From Pseudomonas sp. ICMP22404 (GTDB lineage: Bacteria > Pseudomonadota > Gammaproteobacteria > Pseudomonadales > Pseudomonadaceae), in NCBI RefSeq assembly GCF_006227205.1, contig NZ_VCNG01000008.1, forward strand, positions 223,444 through 287,443: a stretch of 64,000 nt of DNA, given 5' to 3'. A model generated the notes under the pieces. That model was given only the letters and a program-made list of their open reading frames with translations. It did not search any database and was not told the origin of the DNA. Both the position numbers and the translations under genes were made by a program. Below, one piece after another: positions 43,198 to 51,743 of this stretch (within the stretch, counting starts at the first letter, position 1; each line of letters begins with the position of its first letter).

Positions 43198-44616
43198 ATG
43201 GCTGAACGTCTGAATAACGACTTCCAGTTCATCGATGTCGGGCGCAAGGATCCGAAGAAGAAACTGTTGCGTCAACGCAAGAAAGAGTTCGTCGAGATCT
43301 ACGAACCGTTCAAACCCCAGCAGTCGGCCGACCAGGCCCACCGCTGCCTGGGTTGCGGTAACCCGTACTGCGAATGGAAGTGCCCGGTGCACAACTTCAT
43401 TCCCAACTGGCTGAAGCTGGTGGCCGAGGGCAACATCCTCCAGGCCGCCGAGCTGTCTCACCAGACCAATACCCTGCCGGAAGTCTGCGGCCGGGTCTGT
43501 CCGCAGGATCGCCTGTGCGAAGGCGCCTGCACCCTGAACGACGGTTTTGGCGCAGTGACCATCGGTTCGGTGGAGAAGTACATCACCGACACCGCGTTCG
43601 CCATGGGCTGGCGCCCGGACATGTCCAAGGTCAAGCCGACCGGCAAGCGGGTTGCCATCATCGGTGCCGGCCCGGCGGGCCTTGGCTGCGCCGACGTACT
43701 GGTGCGCGGCGGGGTGACCCCGGTGGTGTTCGACAAGAACCCGGAAATCGGTGGCCTGCTGACTTTCGGCATCCCCGAGTTCAAGTTGGAAAAGACCGTG
43801 CTGAGCAATCGTCGCGAAGTCTTCACCGGCATGGGCATCGAGTTCCGCCTGAACACCGAGGTGGGCAGGGACGTGACCATGGAGCAACTGCTTGAAGAAT
43901 ACGATGCCGTATTCATGGGCATGGGCACCTACACCTACATGAAGGGCGGCTTTGCCGGTGAGGATCTGCCGGGTGTTTACGACGCCCTGGATTTCCTGAT
44001 CGCCAACGTCAATCGCAACCTGGGTTTTGAAAAGTCGCCGGAAGATTTCGTCGACATGAAGGGCAAGAAGGTGGTGGTGCTCGGCGGTGGCGACACGGCG
44101 ATGGACTGCAACCGCACCTCGATCCGCCAGGGCGCCAAGTCGGTGACCTGTGCCTACCGTCGTGACGAAGCCAACATGCCCGGTTCGCGTAAAGAGGTGA
44201 AGAACGCCAAGGAAGAAGGCGTGAAGTTCCTCTACAACCGCCAGCCGATTGCCATCGTGGGTGAAGACAAGGTTGAAGGCGTGAAAGTGGTCGAGACCCG
44301 TCTCGGCGAGCCGGACGCCCGTGGCCGCCGCAGCCCCGAGCCGATCCCGGGCTCCGAAGAGATCATCCCGGCCGACGCCGTGGTCATCGCCTTCGGCTTC
44401 CGTCCAAGCCCGGCGCCCTGGTTCGAGCAGTTCAGCATCCAGACCGACAGCCAGGGCCGCGTCGTGGCCCCGGAACAAGGTCAGTACAAGCACCAGACCA
44501 GCAACCCGAAGATCTTCGCCGGTGGCGACATGGTCCGCGGTTCCGACCTGGTGGTGACGGCGATCTTCGAAGGCCGCAATGCAGCTGAAGGGATCCTGGA
44601 TTACCTGCAAGTCTGA
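43198..44616 (+). CDS. gltD: Glutamate synthase (NADPH) small subunit
   Basis: 472 residues. FAD/NADPH subunit passing electrons to GltB. N-terminal Fe-S cysteine clusters (CLGCGNPYCEWKCPVHNFIP and CGRVCPQDRLCEGAC), FAD motif VAIIGAGPAGLGCADVL, NADPH motif VVVLGGGDTAMDCNRTS, and IFAGGDMVRGSDLVVTAI. 33 bases after gltB; one operon. An inverted repeat and a strong terminator follow. Confidence 0.98.
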   Translation: MAERLNNDFQFIDVGRKDPKKKLLRQRKKEFVEIYEPFKPQQSADQAHRCLGCGNPYCEWKCPVHNFIPNWLKLVAEGNILQAAELSHQTNTLPEVCGRVCPQDRLCEGACTLNDGFGAVTIGSVEKYITDTAFAMGWRPDMSKVKPTGKRVAIIGAGPAGLGCADVLVRGGVTPVVFDKNPEIGGLLTFGIPEFKLEKTVLSNRREVFTGMGIEFRLNTEVGRDVTMEQLLEEYDAVFMGMGTYTYMKGGFAGEDLPGVYDALDFLIANVNRNLGFEKSPEDFVDMKGKKVVVLGGGDTAMDCNRTSIRQGAKSVTCAYRRDEANMPGSRKEVKNAKEEGVKFLYNRQPIAIVGEDKVEGVKVVETRLGEPDARGRRSPEPIPGSEEIIPADAVVIAFGFRPSPAPWFEQFSIQTDSQGRVVAPEQGQYKHQTSNPKIFAGGDMVRGSDLVVTAIFEGRNAAEGILDYLQV

Positions 44617-44633
44617 CCAGGCGACACACAACC

Positions 44634-44752
44634 CTGTGGGAGCAAGCTTTTGTGGGAGCAAAGCTTGCTCGCGATCCAGGCGCCGCGTACTCAAGAGACC
44701 GCGGTGTTCTCATCGCGGGCAAGCCTTGCTCCCACAAAAGCTGCTTCCACAG
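44634..44752. repeat. Expanded REPIN with duplicated REP heads
   Basis: Left arm 44634-44675 contains CTGTGGGAGCAAGC followed at once by a second head TTGTGGGAGCAAAGC; right arm 44712-44752 mirrors it with two heads. Arms of about 40 bases pair imperfectly. Lies between gltD and its terminator. Confidence 0.85.
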
Positions 44753-44808
44753 TTGTTTTGTGGCGTTGCTGGATTTATGCGGCACCGCGACAAATTGCCC
44801 CGATAGAT

Positions 44809-44838
44809 AAAAGGCACGGCTCTTGCCGTGCCTTTTGC
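44809..44838 (+). terminator. Rho-independent terminator of gltBD
   Basis: Perfect 12-base stem AAAAGGCACGGC / GCCGTGCCTTTT with a four-base loop TCTT. It lies about 190 bases after gltD, past the REPIN, and 46 bases before hemE. Confidence 0.88.
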
Positions 44839-44883
44839 GTCGAGCTCTGAGAAAATGCCCGCACTTTTTTTCCGGATGCCGAC

Positions 44884-45951
44884 ATGACTGCCCTGAAGAA
44901 CGACCGTTTCCTTCGCGCCCTGCTCAAGCAACCCGTAGACGTTACCCCGGTATGGATGATGCGCCAGGCCGGCCGCTACCTGCCGGAGTACCGCGCCAGT
45001 CGCGCCAAGGCCGGCGACTTCATGAGCCTGTGCATGAACCCCCAGTTCGCCTGCGAAGTGACGATGCAGCCGCTGGATCGCTACCCGCAACTTGACGCGG
45101 CCATCCTGTTCTCCGACATCCTCACCATTCCCGATGCCATGGGCCAGGGTCTGTACTTCGAGACCGGCGAAGGTCCGCGCTTCAAGAAGGTCGTCAGCAC
45201 CCTGGCCGACATCGAAGCGCTGCCGATTCCCGACCCGCAGAAAGACCTGGGCTACGTCATGGACGCGGTCAGCACCATCCGCCGCGAGCTCAACGGCCGC
45301 GTGCCGCTGATCGGTTTCTCCGGTAGCCCGTGGACGCTGGCCACCTATATGGTCGAAGGTGGCTCGTCGAAGGACTTCCGCAAGACCAAGGCCATGCTCT
45401 ACGACAACCCGCAAGCCATGCACCTGTTGCTGGACAAGCTGGCGCAGTCGGTGACGGCCTACCTCAACGGTCAGATCATGGCCGGTGCGCAAGCGGTGCA
45501 GATCTTCGATACCTGGGGCGGCAACCTGTCGGCGGCGGCGTACCAGGAGTTTTCCCTGGCCTACATGCGCAAGATTGTCAGCGGCCTGATCCGTGAACAT
45601 GACGGGCGCCAGGTCCCGGTGATTCTGTTCACCAAGAACGGCGGCCTGTGGCTGGAAAGCATCGCCGATGCCGGTGCCGATGCCCTGGGCCTGGACTGGA
45701 CCTGCGACATTGGCAACGCCCGCGAACGGGTCGGTCATAAGGTCGCGCTGCAAGGCAACATGGACCCGACCGTGCTCTACGCCAAACCCGAAGCCATCCG
45801 TACTGAAGTCGGGCGTATCCTCGCCAGCTATGGCAAGGGCAGCGGCCATGTGTTCAACCTCGGCCATGGCATTACCCCGGAAGTCGATCCGGAACATGCC
45901 GGTGCATTCCTGCGGGCGGTGCATGAGTTGTCGGCGCAATATCACGACTAG
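44884..45951 (+). CDS. hemE: Uroporphyrinogen III decarboxylase
   Basis: 355 residues. Removes four acetate carboxyls from uroporphyrinogen III to give coproporphyrinogen III in heme synthesis. Family signatures PVWMMRQAGRYLPEYR and GFSGSPWTLATYMVEGG, the substrate Asp in ILFSDILTIPDAMG, and LQGNMDPTVLY and NLGHGITPEVDPEH. Terminator close downstream. Confidence 0.98.
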   Translation: MTALKNDRFLRALLKQPVDVTPVWMMRQAGRYLPEYRASRAKAGDFMSLCMNPQFACEVTMQPLDRYPQLDAAILFSDILTIPDAMGQGLYFETGEGPRFKKVVSTLADIEALPIPDPQKDLGYVMDAVSTIRRELNGRVPLIGFSGSPWTLATYMVEGGSSKDFRKTKAMLYDNPQAMHLLLDKLAQSVTAYLNGQIMAGAQAVQIFDTWGGNLSAAAYQEFSLAYMRKIVSGLIREHDGRQVPVILFTKNGGLWLESIADAGADALGLDWTCDIGNARERVGHKVALQGNMDPTVLYAKPEAIRTEVGRILASYGKGSGHVFNLGHGITPEVDPEHAGAFLRAVHELSAQYHD

Positions 45952-45976
45952 GGGCCTACGCGGATCCCACTAAAGC

Positions 45977-46010
45977 AGCCTGTCCGACCCCGCGTCGGAC
46001 AGGCTTTTTT
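45977..46010 (+). terminator. Rho-independent terminator of hemE
   Basis: 12-base perfect stem AGCCTGTCCGAC / GTCGGACAGGCT with a five-base loop and a six-base T run, 26 bases after the stop. Confidence 0.95.
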
Positions 46011-46094
46011 GTGTGCGCTGTTTATCTTTTCAACATCAACTAACCGGTTGTTTGGGCAGGCGTGTTTGTTGTTTATGTCGGCTAATGTCTTATG

Positions 46095-46124
46095 TGTAAG
46101 AAATTTCTTTCGTCATGTAAGAAA
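46095..46124 (+). promoter_or_regulatory. Direct repeat TGTAAGAAA upstream of the LPMO gene
   Basis: TGTAAGAAA at 46095-46103 and 46116-46124, 21 bases apart (two helical turns), with the palindrome AAGAAATTTCTT at its first copy. The 286-base gap 46011-46296 is AT-richer than its surroundings and otherwise holds no gene. A tandem site for an activator or repressor is an inference. Confidence 0.35.
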
Positions 46125-46296
46125 AATGGATTCAGAGATCCTTCCTTCTACCTAGAGAGATTTACCCTACATAGCAAATTTTAAGTTTTCGATAAGGTTC
46201 GGCGCTTGAGAGGTACGGCGCCGAGCACTCCTGCGTGCCTTTCAAGATGACGGTGATACGTCTTCCCCAATCTCGAATGACTAGCCTGGAACTTAT

Positions 46297-47763
46297 ATGA
46301 AAAACAACTTCAACAAGAGCACAGTATTGACGGGGTGTGCTTCCTCCTTAGTTCTCTTGTCGACCTTGATGGTGCCCCAGGGAACGCTTGCCCATGGCTT
46401 CCTTGAAGTACCGCCTTCGCGCGCTCTGTTGTGCCAGAGAGGTGAAAACAAGAATTGTGGTGGCGCGCAATTCGAGCCCCAGAGCACGGGTGAAACCTTC
46501 AAGGGGTTCCCCAACGGAGCGGGTGGAGCTCCCCTGCAAGGACCCTTCGACGGAAAAATTGCCAGCGGTGGGCATCCGCTGTTTTCCGCCCTTGATGCGC
46601 AGTCGGCCACGCGCTGGCAGCTGACCGAGATCCGCGACCGCAACATCGCCTTCCAATGGCAATACACCGCCGTGCACCCGGCGACCCGGCATGAGTACTT
46701 CATTACCCGCGATGGCTGGAACCCGAACGAAGCGCTCAAGCGTGCTTCGTTCGACAGTACGCCGTTCTGCACGGTGGATGGCGGCAACCAGACCCCGAAA
46801 CCGGGTGCCAGGCACAACTGCGTCATACCCGACAGCAAGACGGGACATCATGTGATCCTGGCGGTCTGGACGGTGGGTGACACCGACAATGCGTTCTACG
46901 ACCCGGCGGATGTGAACATCCTGGCCGAAGCCGCGCTGCCGGGCGGTTGGTCGCCGGTGGGCAGTATTGCGTCGTCGACCCCGTTGCTGGTGGGGGACAA
47001 GGTCAAGGCGCGGGCGTTCTCCGCCACCGGCGAAAATCACCCCTACAGCGTGACTGTCGGCATTGACTCCGCCGAGGAAGGCAGGCCTGAGAACTGGTCG
47101 TTCAAACTGGCCGAAGCCATCAACAAGGCCCATCCCCTGATTCGTGCGGGTATTCGCGACGATGAGGGCAATATCACCCCGGTCCGCGGCAGCAACAACC
47201 TCTATGCCCAGAAAGAAAGCGGCGTGAGCCGGTATGAAGTGCAACTGGACATGCAGGAAGACGCTGGCGCCAGCATGACGATTGCTTCCCTGCAGCCGGA
47301 ATATGTACTCGACAAGGGTCGCGTCAACATGACGTTCGCGGCGCAGACGAACCGCCGGATGAACCTTGAAGCCACATTGCTCGATGAGAAGAACAAGCCG
47401 GTCGGTGTCGTGAGCCAATCCGCAGGTGAAGGCAATATCGGGCTGAGCATGGACGTGCGCAGTGCCCCGGGCGCCCACACCCTGACGCTGGTAGGCACCA
47501 GCGAGGACGGGCGGACCACTCGCCAGGACACTCGCAGTGTCACCCTGACCGGTGAGGGCGCAGACGTCGAATACGATTTCGTGTTCCCTGAAAACCTCGG
47601 TGAATACAGCGCCGGTACGAAGGTGTTGCAGCCCAAGACCAACGAGGTCTTCGAGTGCAAGCCGTTCCCCGCGTCCGGCTATTGCAAGCAATACAGCCCG
47701 ACGGCGAATGGCTTCGAGCCCGGTGTCGGTGCTTCCTGGCAAAGCGCCTGGGAAAAGTTGTAA
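46297..47763 (+). CDS. cbpD: Chitin-active lytic polysaccharide monooxygenase, CbpD-like
   Basis: 488 residues. Signal peptide of 32 residues ending ...GTLA, after which His33 becomes the N-terminal histidine of the copper 'His brace'. AA10 domain (about 33-212) with second brace His near 127 (TAVHPATRHEYFIT) and axial Phe near 200 (DNAFYDPADVNI). A GbpA2-like module follows (about 225-310), another beta module, then a C-terminal CBM73-like chitin-binding domain (CKPFPASGYCKQYSP...GASWQSAWEKL). It oxidatively cleaves crystalline chitin. CbpD of P. aeruginosa is a type II secretion substrate; this gene sits just upstream of such an operon. Confidence 0.9.
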   Translation: MKNNFNKSTVLTGCASSLVLLSTLMVPQGTLAHGFLEVPPSRALLCQRGENKNCGGAQFEPQSTGETFKGFPNGAGGAPLQGPFDGKIASGGHPLFSALDAQSATRWQLTEIRDRNIAFQWQYTAVHPATRHEYFITRDGWNPNEALKRASFDSTPFCTVDGGNQTPKPGARHNCVIPDSKTGHHVILAVWTVGDTDNAFYDPADVNILAEAALPGGWSPVGSIASSTPLLVGDKVKARAFSATGENHPYSVTVGIDSAEEGRPENWSFKLAEAINKAHPLIRAGIRDDEGNITPVRGSNNLYAQKESGVSRYEVQLDMQEDAGASMTIASLQPEYVLDKGRVNMTFAAQTNRRMNLEATLLDEKNKPVGVVSQSAGEGNIGLSMDVRSAPGAHTLTLVGTSEDGRTTRQDTRSVTLTGEGADVEYDFVFPENLGEYSAGTKVLQPKTNEVFECKPFPASGYCKQYSPTANGFEPGVGASWQSAWEKL

Positions 47764-47829
47764 GTCCTGAGAGGACGGCGCCAGGCAATCCGTAGGGGTT
47801 GCCCGGCGTCTTCAAGCGAGAGCGCGGTG

Positions 47830-48345
47830 ATGCATTCAAATTACTCCTTCGCACGGCACGTGGTGTGGCTCGTGCCGCTGCTGCATGGCGTATTTCTGGC
47901 CGGGCAGGAGTGGCGTTTTCGCCAGGCATTGGGCCGTGAAGTGCCGGTGGTTGCCGAGTCGCCGGCCGCTCCGGTTGACCGCTCGCCCAACGTCCAGGCC
48001 GTGGCGACCGTGCTCGGCCTCACACCCGCAGGCGCCCACGCGCCCAGCGCCGAGCCGATGACCTTGCAAGCCAGTTTTGTCGTCGCCCAGGGCCTGTCGC
48101 GGGCGTTGCTGGCTGACGCTGCGGGTGCGCGCATTTACCGGGTGGGCGAGCGTTTGCCCAGTGGCAGCGTGCTGCGCCGGGTGGAAGCCGATCATGTGAC
48201 GTTGTGGCGCAACGGGCGTGAAGAACGGCTGGCCCTGAAGCAAGAGGCAAAGCCCTGGCTGCACCGGGTGGGGCGCGAAGATGAGCGCCCTGCAACAGCC
48301 CATTCCTCGCAATACATACGCCCGGTGGCCGGGCATTCAGAGTGA
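47830..48345 (+). CDS. gspC: Type II secretion inner-membrane protein GspC (short form)
   Basis: 171 residues. N-terminal membrane helix (about 9-26) and the homology-region (HR) beta domain (SPNVQAVATVLGLTP, QGLSRALLADAAGARIYRVGERLPSGSVLRRVEADHVTLWRNGREERLAL). GspC links the inner-membrane platform to the GspD secretin and helps choose substrates. No PDZ or coiled-coil C-terminal module is present, unlike most GspC proteins; the last 25 residues look unstructured. ATG 47830 is taken rather than an adjacent GTG. Confidence 0.85.
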   Translation: MHSNYSFARHVVWLVPLLHGVFLAGQEWRFRQALGREVPVVAESPAAPVDRSPNVQAVATVLGLTPAGAHAPSAEPMTLQASFVVAQGLSRALLADAAGARIYRVGERLPSGSVLRRVEADHVTLWRNGREERLALKQEAKPWLHRVGREDERPATAHSSQYIRPVAGHSE

Positions 48346-48353
48346 TCGAATTC

Positions 48354-50270
48354 ATGAACAGCGTTATCCGCAGCCGTGTATCCCACGCCTTGCTCTGTCT
48401 TTCCGTGTCCTGCCCACTGATGTTTGCCGACATGGCACGGGCCGAGGAGGCGCGTTGGCAACTGGCGATGAACAATGCCGAGTTGCGTGACGTGGTCGAA
48501 GAGATATCCGCGATCCTGGGCAAGACCGTGGTGCTCGATCCCAGGGTGTCGGGGCGGATCTCCGTCATGTCCCGCGAGGCGTTGGATCGTGAAGGCGTGC
48601 GTCGGTTGTTCTATTCGGTACTCGATGCCCACAACTTCACCGTGATCGATGAAGGCGAGCGGATCCTGATCACCCCGGTCGCCGATGCCAGGACCCGGGC
48701 CGGCGCCGGCGAGACCAGGGACCCAGCGCCATCACAGTTCGTAACCCGGGTCATCGACTTGCAGTCGAGCATTGCCGCTGACGTTGCGGGACTGATCCGC
48801 CCCCTGGTATCGAGTGGTGGCTACATCGGGCCTTCGGTTTCCTCCAACGCGCTGGTGGTGACCGACACGGCCGCCAATGTGCAGCGCATCAGCCGGGTCG
48901 CGCAACAGCTGGACTCGGGACACAACCGCAATCATGTGGTGGTGCAGTTGCGTCATGCCAGGGCCGGGGATATCGCGTCGATCCTGGAAGCTTCTGGCAG
49001 CAAGCGCGAGGGCGACACCGCAGGCTCGGTGATCGCCGACGCGCGGGGCAATCGCCTGGTGATCATCGGCGCACCACGGGTGCGCCAACGCCTGGCCGAA
49101 CTGGCCCGGACCCTGGACGTTCCGGCCTCCGCGTCCGAGGACAATGCACGGGTCATCCGCTTGCGCCACAGCGATGCCAAGCAACTGGCCGAGGTGCTGG
49201 AAGGCGTCGGGCAAGACAAGAAGGCCCCAGCGGCCCAGGCTGGCCTGCGGGAAAGCGCTTCCGCCAACACGTTCATGATCAAGGCCGACGAAAGCCAGAA
49301 TGCCCTGGTGTTGGTCGCCGAGCCGGCCCAGGTCCGCACCATCGAAAATATCGTCCGGGAGCTGGACCAACCCCGGGCCCAGGTGCTCATCCACGCCGCC
49401 ATCGTGGAAATTTCCGGAGACATTGCCGAAGCGCTGGGGGTGCAGTGGGGGATCAAGAGTGGCAGCGCGGCGGGGGTCATCAGTTTTTCGGGAACCAACA
49501 CGCCGATCATCGGCGAGCTGAACCCCAAGGACGTCGATGGCGTGCTCCTGCGGTTGGGCGGCGATCGCTTCAGTGCACTGATCTCGGCCCTGGCGAGCAA
49601 TACCCGCAGCAACCTGCTCTCCACTCCCAGCCTGCTGACTCTGGATAACCAGGAAGCGGAGATCATTGTCGGCAAGAACGTGCCTTTCAAGACCGGCTCC
49701 TACGCCACCAACAGCAGCGGCGCGGACAATCCCTTTACCACGGTGGAGCGCAAGGACGTCGGCATCAGCCTCAAGATCAAGCCCTACATCAACCAGGGTT
49801 CCTCCTTGCGCCTTGAGGTCCAGCAGGAAGTCTCGGACATTGCCCCGTCTGTTGCCGGCGTGGATTCCTCGGACCTGATCACCAACAAGCGTGCCCTGAA
49901 GAGCACGATCCTGGCGGACGACGGCGAGATCATCGTGATCGGCGGCCTGATCCGCGACGATGTCCGTTCCCAGGAAAGCGGTGTGCCGCTGTTACGCAGC
50001 ATTCCGTACCTGGGCGCACTGTTTCGCTGGACCCGCGACACCCAGACCAAGAGCAACCTGATGGTGTTCCTGCGGCCCACCATCGTGCGCGGCAAGGAAG
50101 ACCTGGCGAATGTCAGCCGCCAGCGCTACGACGCGCTCCGGGAGCTGAGCAAGCCGGGCTCGCGGCAGAACAATTCGCTGTTGCTGCCGCGAGACGCTCG
50201 CCAGTTGTTCGAGCCTTCCCTGGAGGCGTCGTCGGCAGATCCGTTGCCGCAGAATCGAGGTGACCTGTGA
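48354..50270 (+). CDS. gspD: Type II secretion outer-membrane secretin GspD
   Basis: 638 residues. Signal peptide ending MARAEEA, N0 domain (WQLAMNNAELRDVVEEISAILGKTVVLDPRVSGRISV), N1-N3 repeats, and secretin domain with VPFKTGSYA, SISLKIKPYIN-type VGISLKIKPYI, and VIGGLIRDD...VPLLRSIPYLGALFRWT. A C-terminal S-domain-like tail after the barrel suggests a pilotin-binding segment. ATG 48354 is preferred: an in-frame GTG at 48342 has no ribosome site. Overlaps gspE by four bases. Confidence 0.95.
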   Translation: MNSVIRSRVSHALLCLSVSCPLMFADMARAEEARWQLAMNNAELRDVVEEISAILGKTVVLDPRVSGRISVMSREALDREGVRRLFYSVLDAHNFTVIDEGERILITPVADARTRAGAGETRDPAPSQFVTRVIDLQSSIAADVAGLIRPLVSSGGYIGPSVSSNALVVTDTAANVQRISRVAQQLDSGHNRNHVVVQLRHARAGDIASILEASGSKREGDTAGSVIADARGNRLVIIGAPRVRQRLAELARTLDVPASASEDNARVIRLRHSDAKQLAEVLEGVGQDKKAPAAQAGLRESASANTFMIKADESQNALVLVAEPAQVRTIENIVRELDQPRAQVLIHAAIVEISGDIAEALGVQWGIKSGSAAGVISFSGTNTPIIGELNPKDVDGVLLRLGGDRFSALISALASNTRSNLLSTPSLLTLDNQEAEIIVGKNVPFKTGSYATNSSGADNPFTTVERKDVGISLKIKPYINQGSSLRLEVQQEVSDIAPSVAGVDSSDLITNKRALKSTILADDGEIIVIGGLIRDDVRSQESGVPLLRSIPYLGALFRWTRDTQTKSNLMVFLRPTIVRGKEDLANVSRQRYDALRELSKPGSRQNNSLLLPRDARQLFEPSLEASSADPLPQNRGDL

Positions 50271-51739
50271 ACGAGTCCCTGGCCCCGTTGCCCTTCGGTT
50301 TTGCCCGGCGCCACGGTGTGCTGCTGGACGGCGAAGGGGCTGCCGTGAGCCTGGTGATGCGCTGCGATGCGCCGCTGACTGCGCTGGCGGAGGTTCGTCG
50401 CCTATGTGGCCGGGAACTGCCGATCCAGGTGCTGGAGCCGGCGCAATTCGCAACGCGTCTGGCCTGTGTCTATCGCCAGGGCCAGAGCGCGGCCGAACAG
50501 GTGGCTCAGGGTCTGGACGAGGAGCTGGACTTGCTCAGCCTGGCCGATCAACTGCCACAGACCGCCGACTTGCTGGAGCAGCAGGGCGATGCGCCGATCA
50601 TCCGGTTGATCAACGCGTTGCTCAGCGAAGCGGTGCGCGAACAGGCGTCGGACGTGCACCTGGAAACGTACGAGCAATACCTGTCGGTCCGCATGCGGGT
50701 CGACGGCCAACTGCGGGAAATGCTGCGTCCACGCCGTGAGCTGGCCAGCCTGCTGGTATCGCGGATCAAGGTCATGGCACACCTGGATATCGCTGAAAAA
50801 CGAGTCCCCCAAGACGGTCGGATGGCGTTGCGGCTGGCCGGGCATGAGGTCGATGTACGGGTCTCGACCCTGCCGTCGGCCCATGGCGAGCGAGTGGTGT
50901 TGCGCCTGCTCGACAAGCAGGCCGGGCGCCTGGATCTGCCGCGTCTGGGCCTGCCGGACGACACCCTGGCGAGCCTGCGTCGGTTGCTCGCCAAACCCCA
51001 CGGTATCGTGTTGGTGACCGGCCCCACGGGCTCGGGGAAAACCACCAGCCTGTACGCGGCGCTCAGCAGCCTCAACGACCAGAGCCGCAACATCCTCACC
51101 GTCGAAGACCCGATCGAATATCACTTGCCGGGCATCGGCCAGATGCCGGTCAACCCGAAGGTCGACATGACCTTCGCCCGTGGCTTGCGAGCCATTTTGC
51201 GCCAGGACCCGGACGTGGTGATGGTGGGCGAGATCCGTGATCGCGAGACGGCGGAAATCGCAGTCCAGGCCTCCCTGACCGGTCACCTGGTGTTGTCGAC
51301 CCTGCATACCAACAGCGCCGTCGGCGCGATCACGCGGTTGGTGGACATGGGCGTGGATGCCTATCTGCTGGCCTCGTCCCTGGCCGGCATCGTCGCGCAA
51401 AGGTTGTTGCGGGCCCTGTGTCCGTCCTGCAAGACCTCCTATGTAGCCGACGCCGCCACCTGTCGGCGGCTCGGGCTCGAGGCCGATGTCGGGCCCCGGC
51501 TGTTCAGGGCCCGGGGGTGCGATGAATGCCAGGCAGGTTACCGCGGGCGTTTCGGCATTTATGAGCTGGTCAGTGTCAGCAGCCCGCTGTCGCAACTGAT
51601 TCATCAGGGGGCTACTGAACAGGTGCTGGCGTTCGAGGCGCGCAAGACCTCTCGCAGCCTGTTCCAGGACGGGCGTCAGCGGGTCCTGGAAGGCCTGACC
51701 AGTGTCGATGAACTGCTGCGCATCACCCAGGAGGATTAG
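50267..51739 (+). CDS. gspE: Type II secretion ATPase GspE
   Basis: 490 residues. Cytoplasmic hexameric ATPase driving the pseudopilus. N1/N2 (about 1-130), Walker A GPTGSGKTTSLYAAL, Asp box ILTVEDPIEYHLPGIGQM, Walker B LRQDPDVVMVGEIRD, His box LVLSTLHTNSAVGA, and the zinc cluster CPSC...CDEC. N-terminal part is short relative to xcpR-type proteins. GTG start overlaps the gspD stop; GAGGTG precedes. Confidence 0.96.
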   Translation: MNESLAPLPFGFARRHGVLLDGEGAAVSLVMRCDAPLTALAEVRRLCGRELPIQVLEPAQFATRLACVYRQGQSAAEQVAQGLDEELDLLSLADQLPQTADLLEQQGDAPIIRLINALLSEAVREQASDVHLETYEQYLSVRMRVDGQLREMLRPRRELASLLVSRIKVMAHLDIAEKRVPQDGRMALRLAGHEVDVRVSTLPSAHGERVVLRLLDKQAGRLDLPRLGLPDDTLASLRRLLAKPHGIVLVTGPTGSGKTTSLYAALSSLNDQSRNILTVEDPIEYHLPGIGQMPVNPKVDMTFARGLRAILRQDPDVVMVGEIRDRETAEIAVQASLTGHLVLSTLHTNSAVGAITRLVDMGVDAYLLASSLAGIVAQRLLRALCPSCKTSYVADAATCRRLGLEADVGPRLFRARGCDECQAGYRGRFGIYELVSVSSPLSQLIHQGATEQVLAFEARKTSRSLFQDGRQRVLEGLTSVDELLRITQED

Positions 51740-51743
51740 TGCG

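Noticed and set aside
46120..46200. Las/Rhl quorum box upstream of the LPMO gene
   Set aside because: Looked for because P. aeruginosa cbpD is quorum-controlled; no convincing CT-N12-AG dyad was seen.
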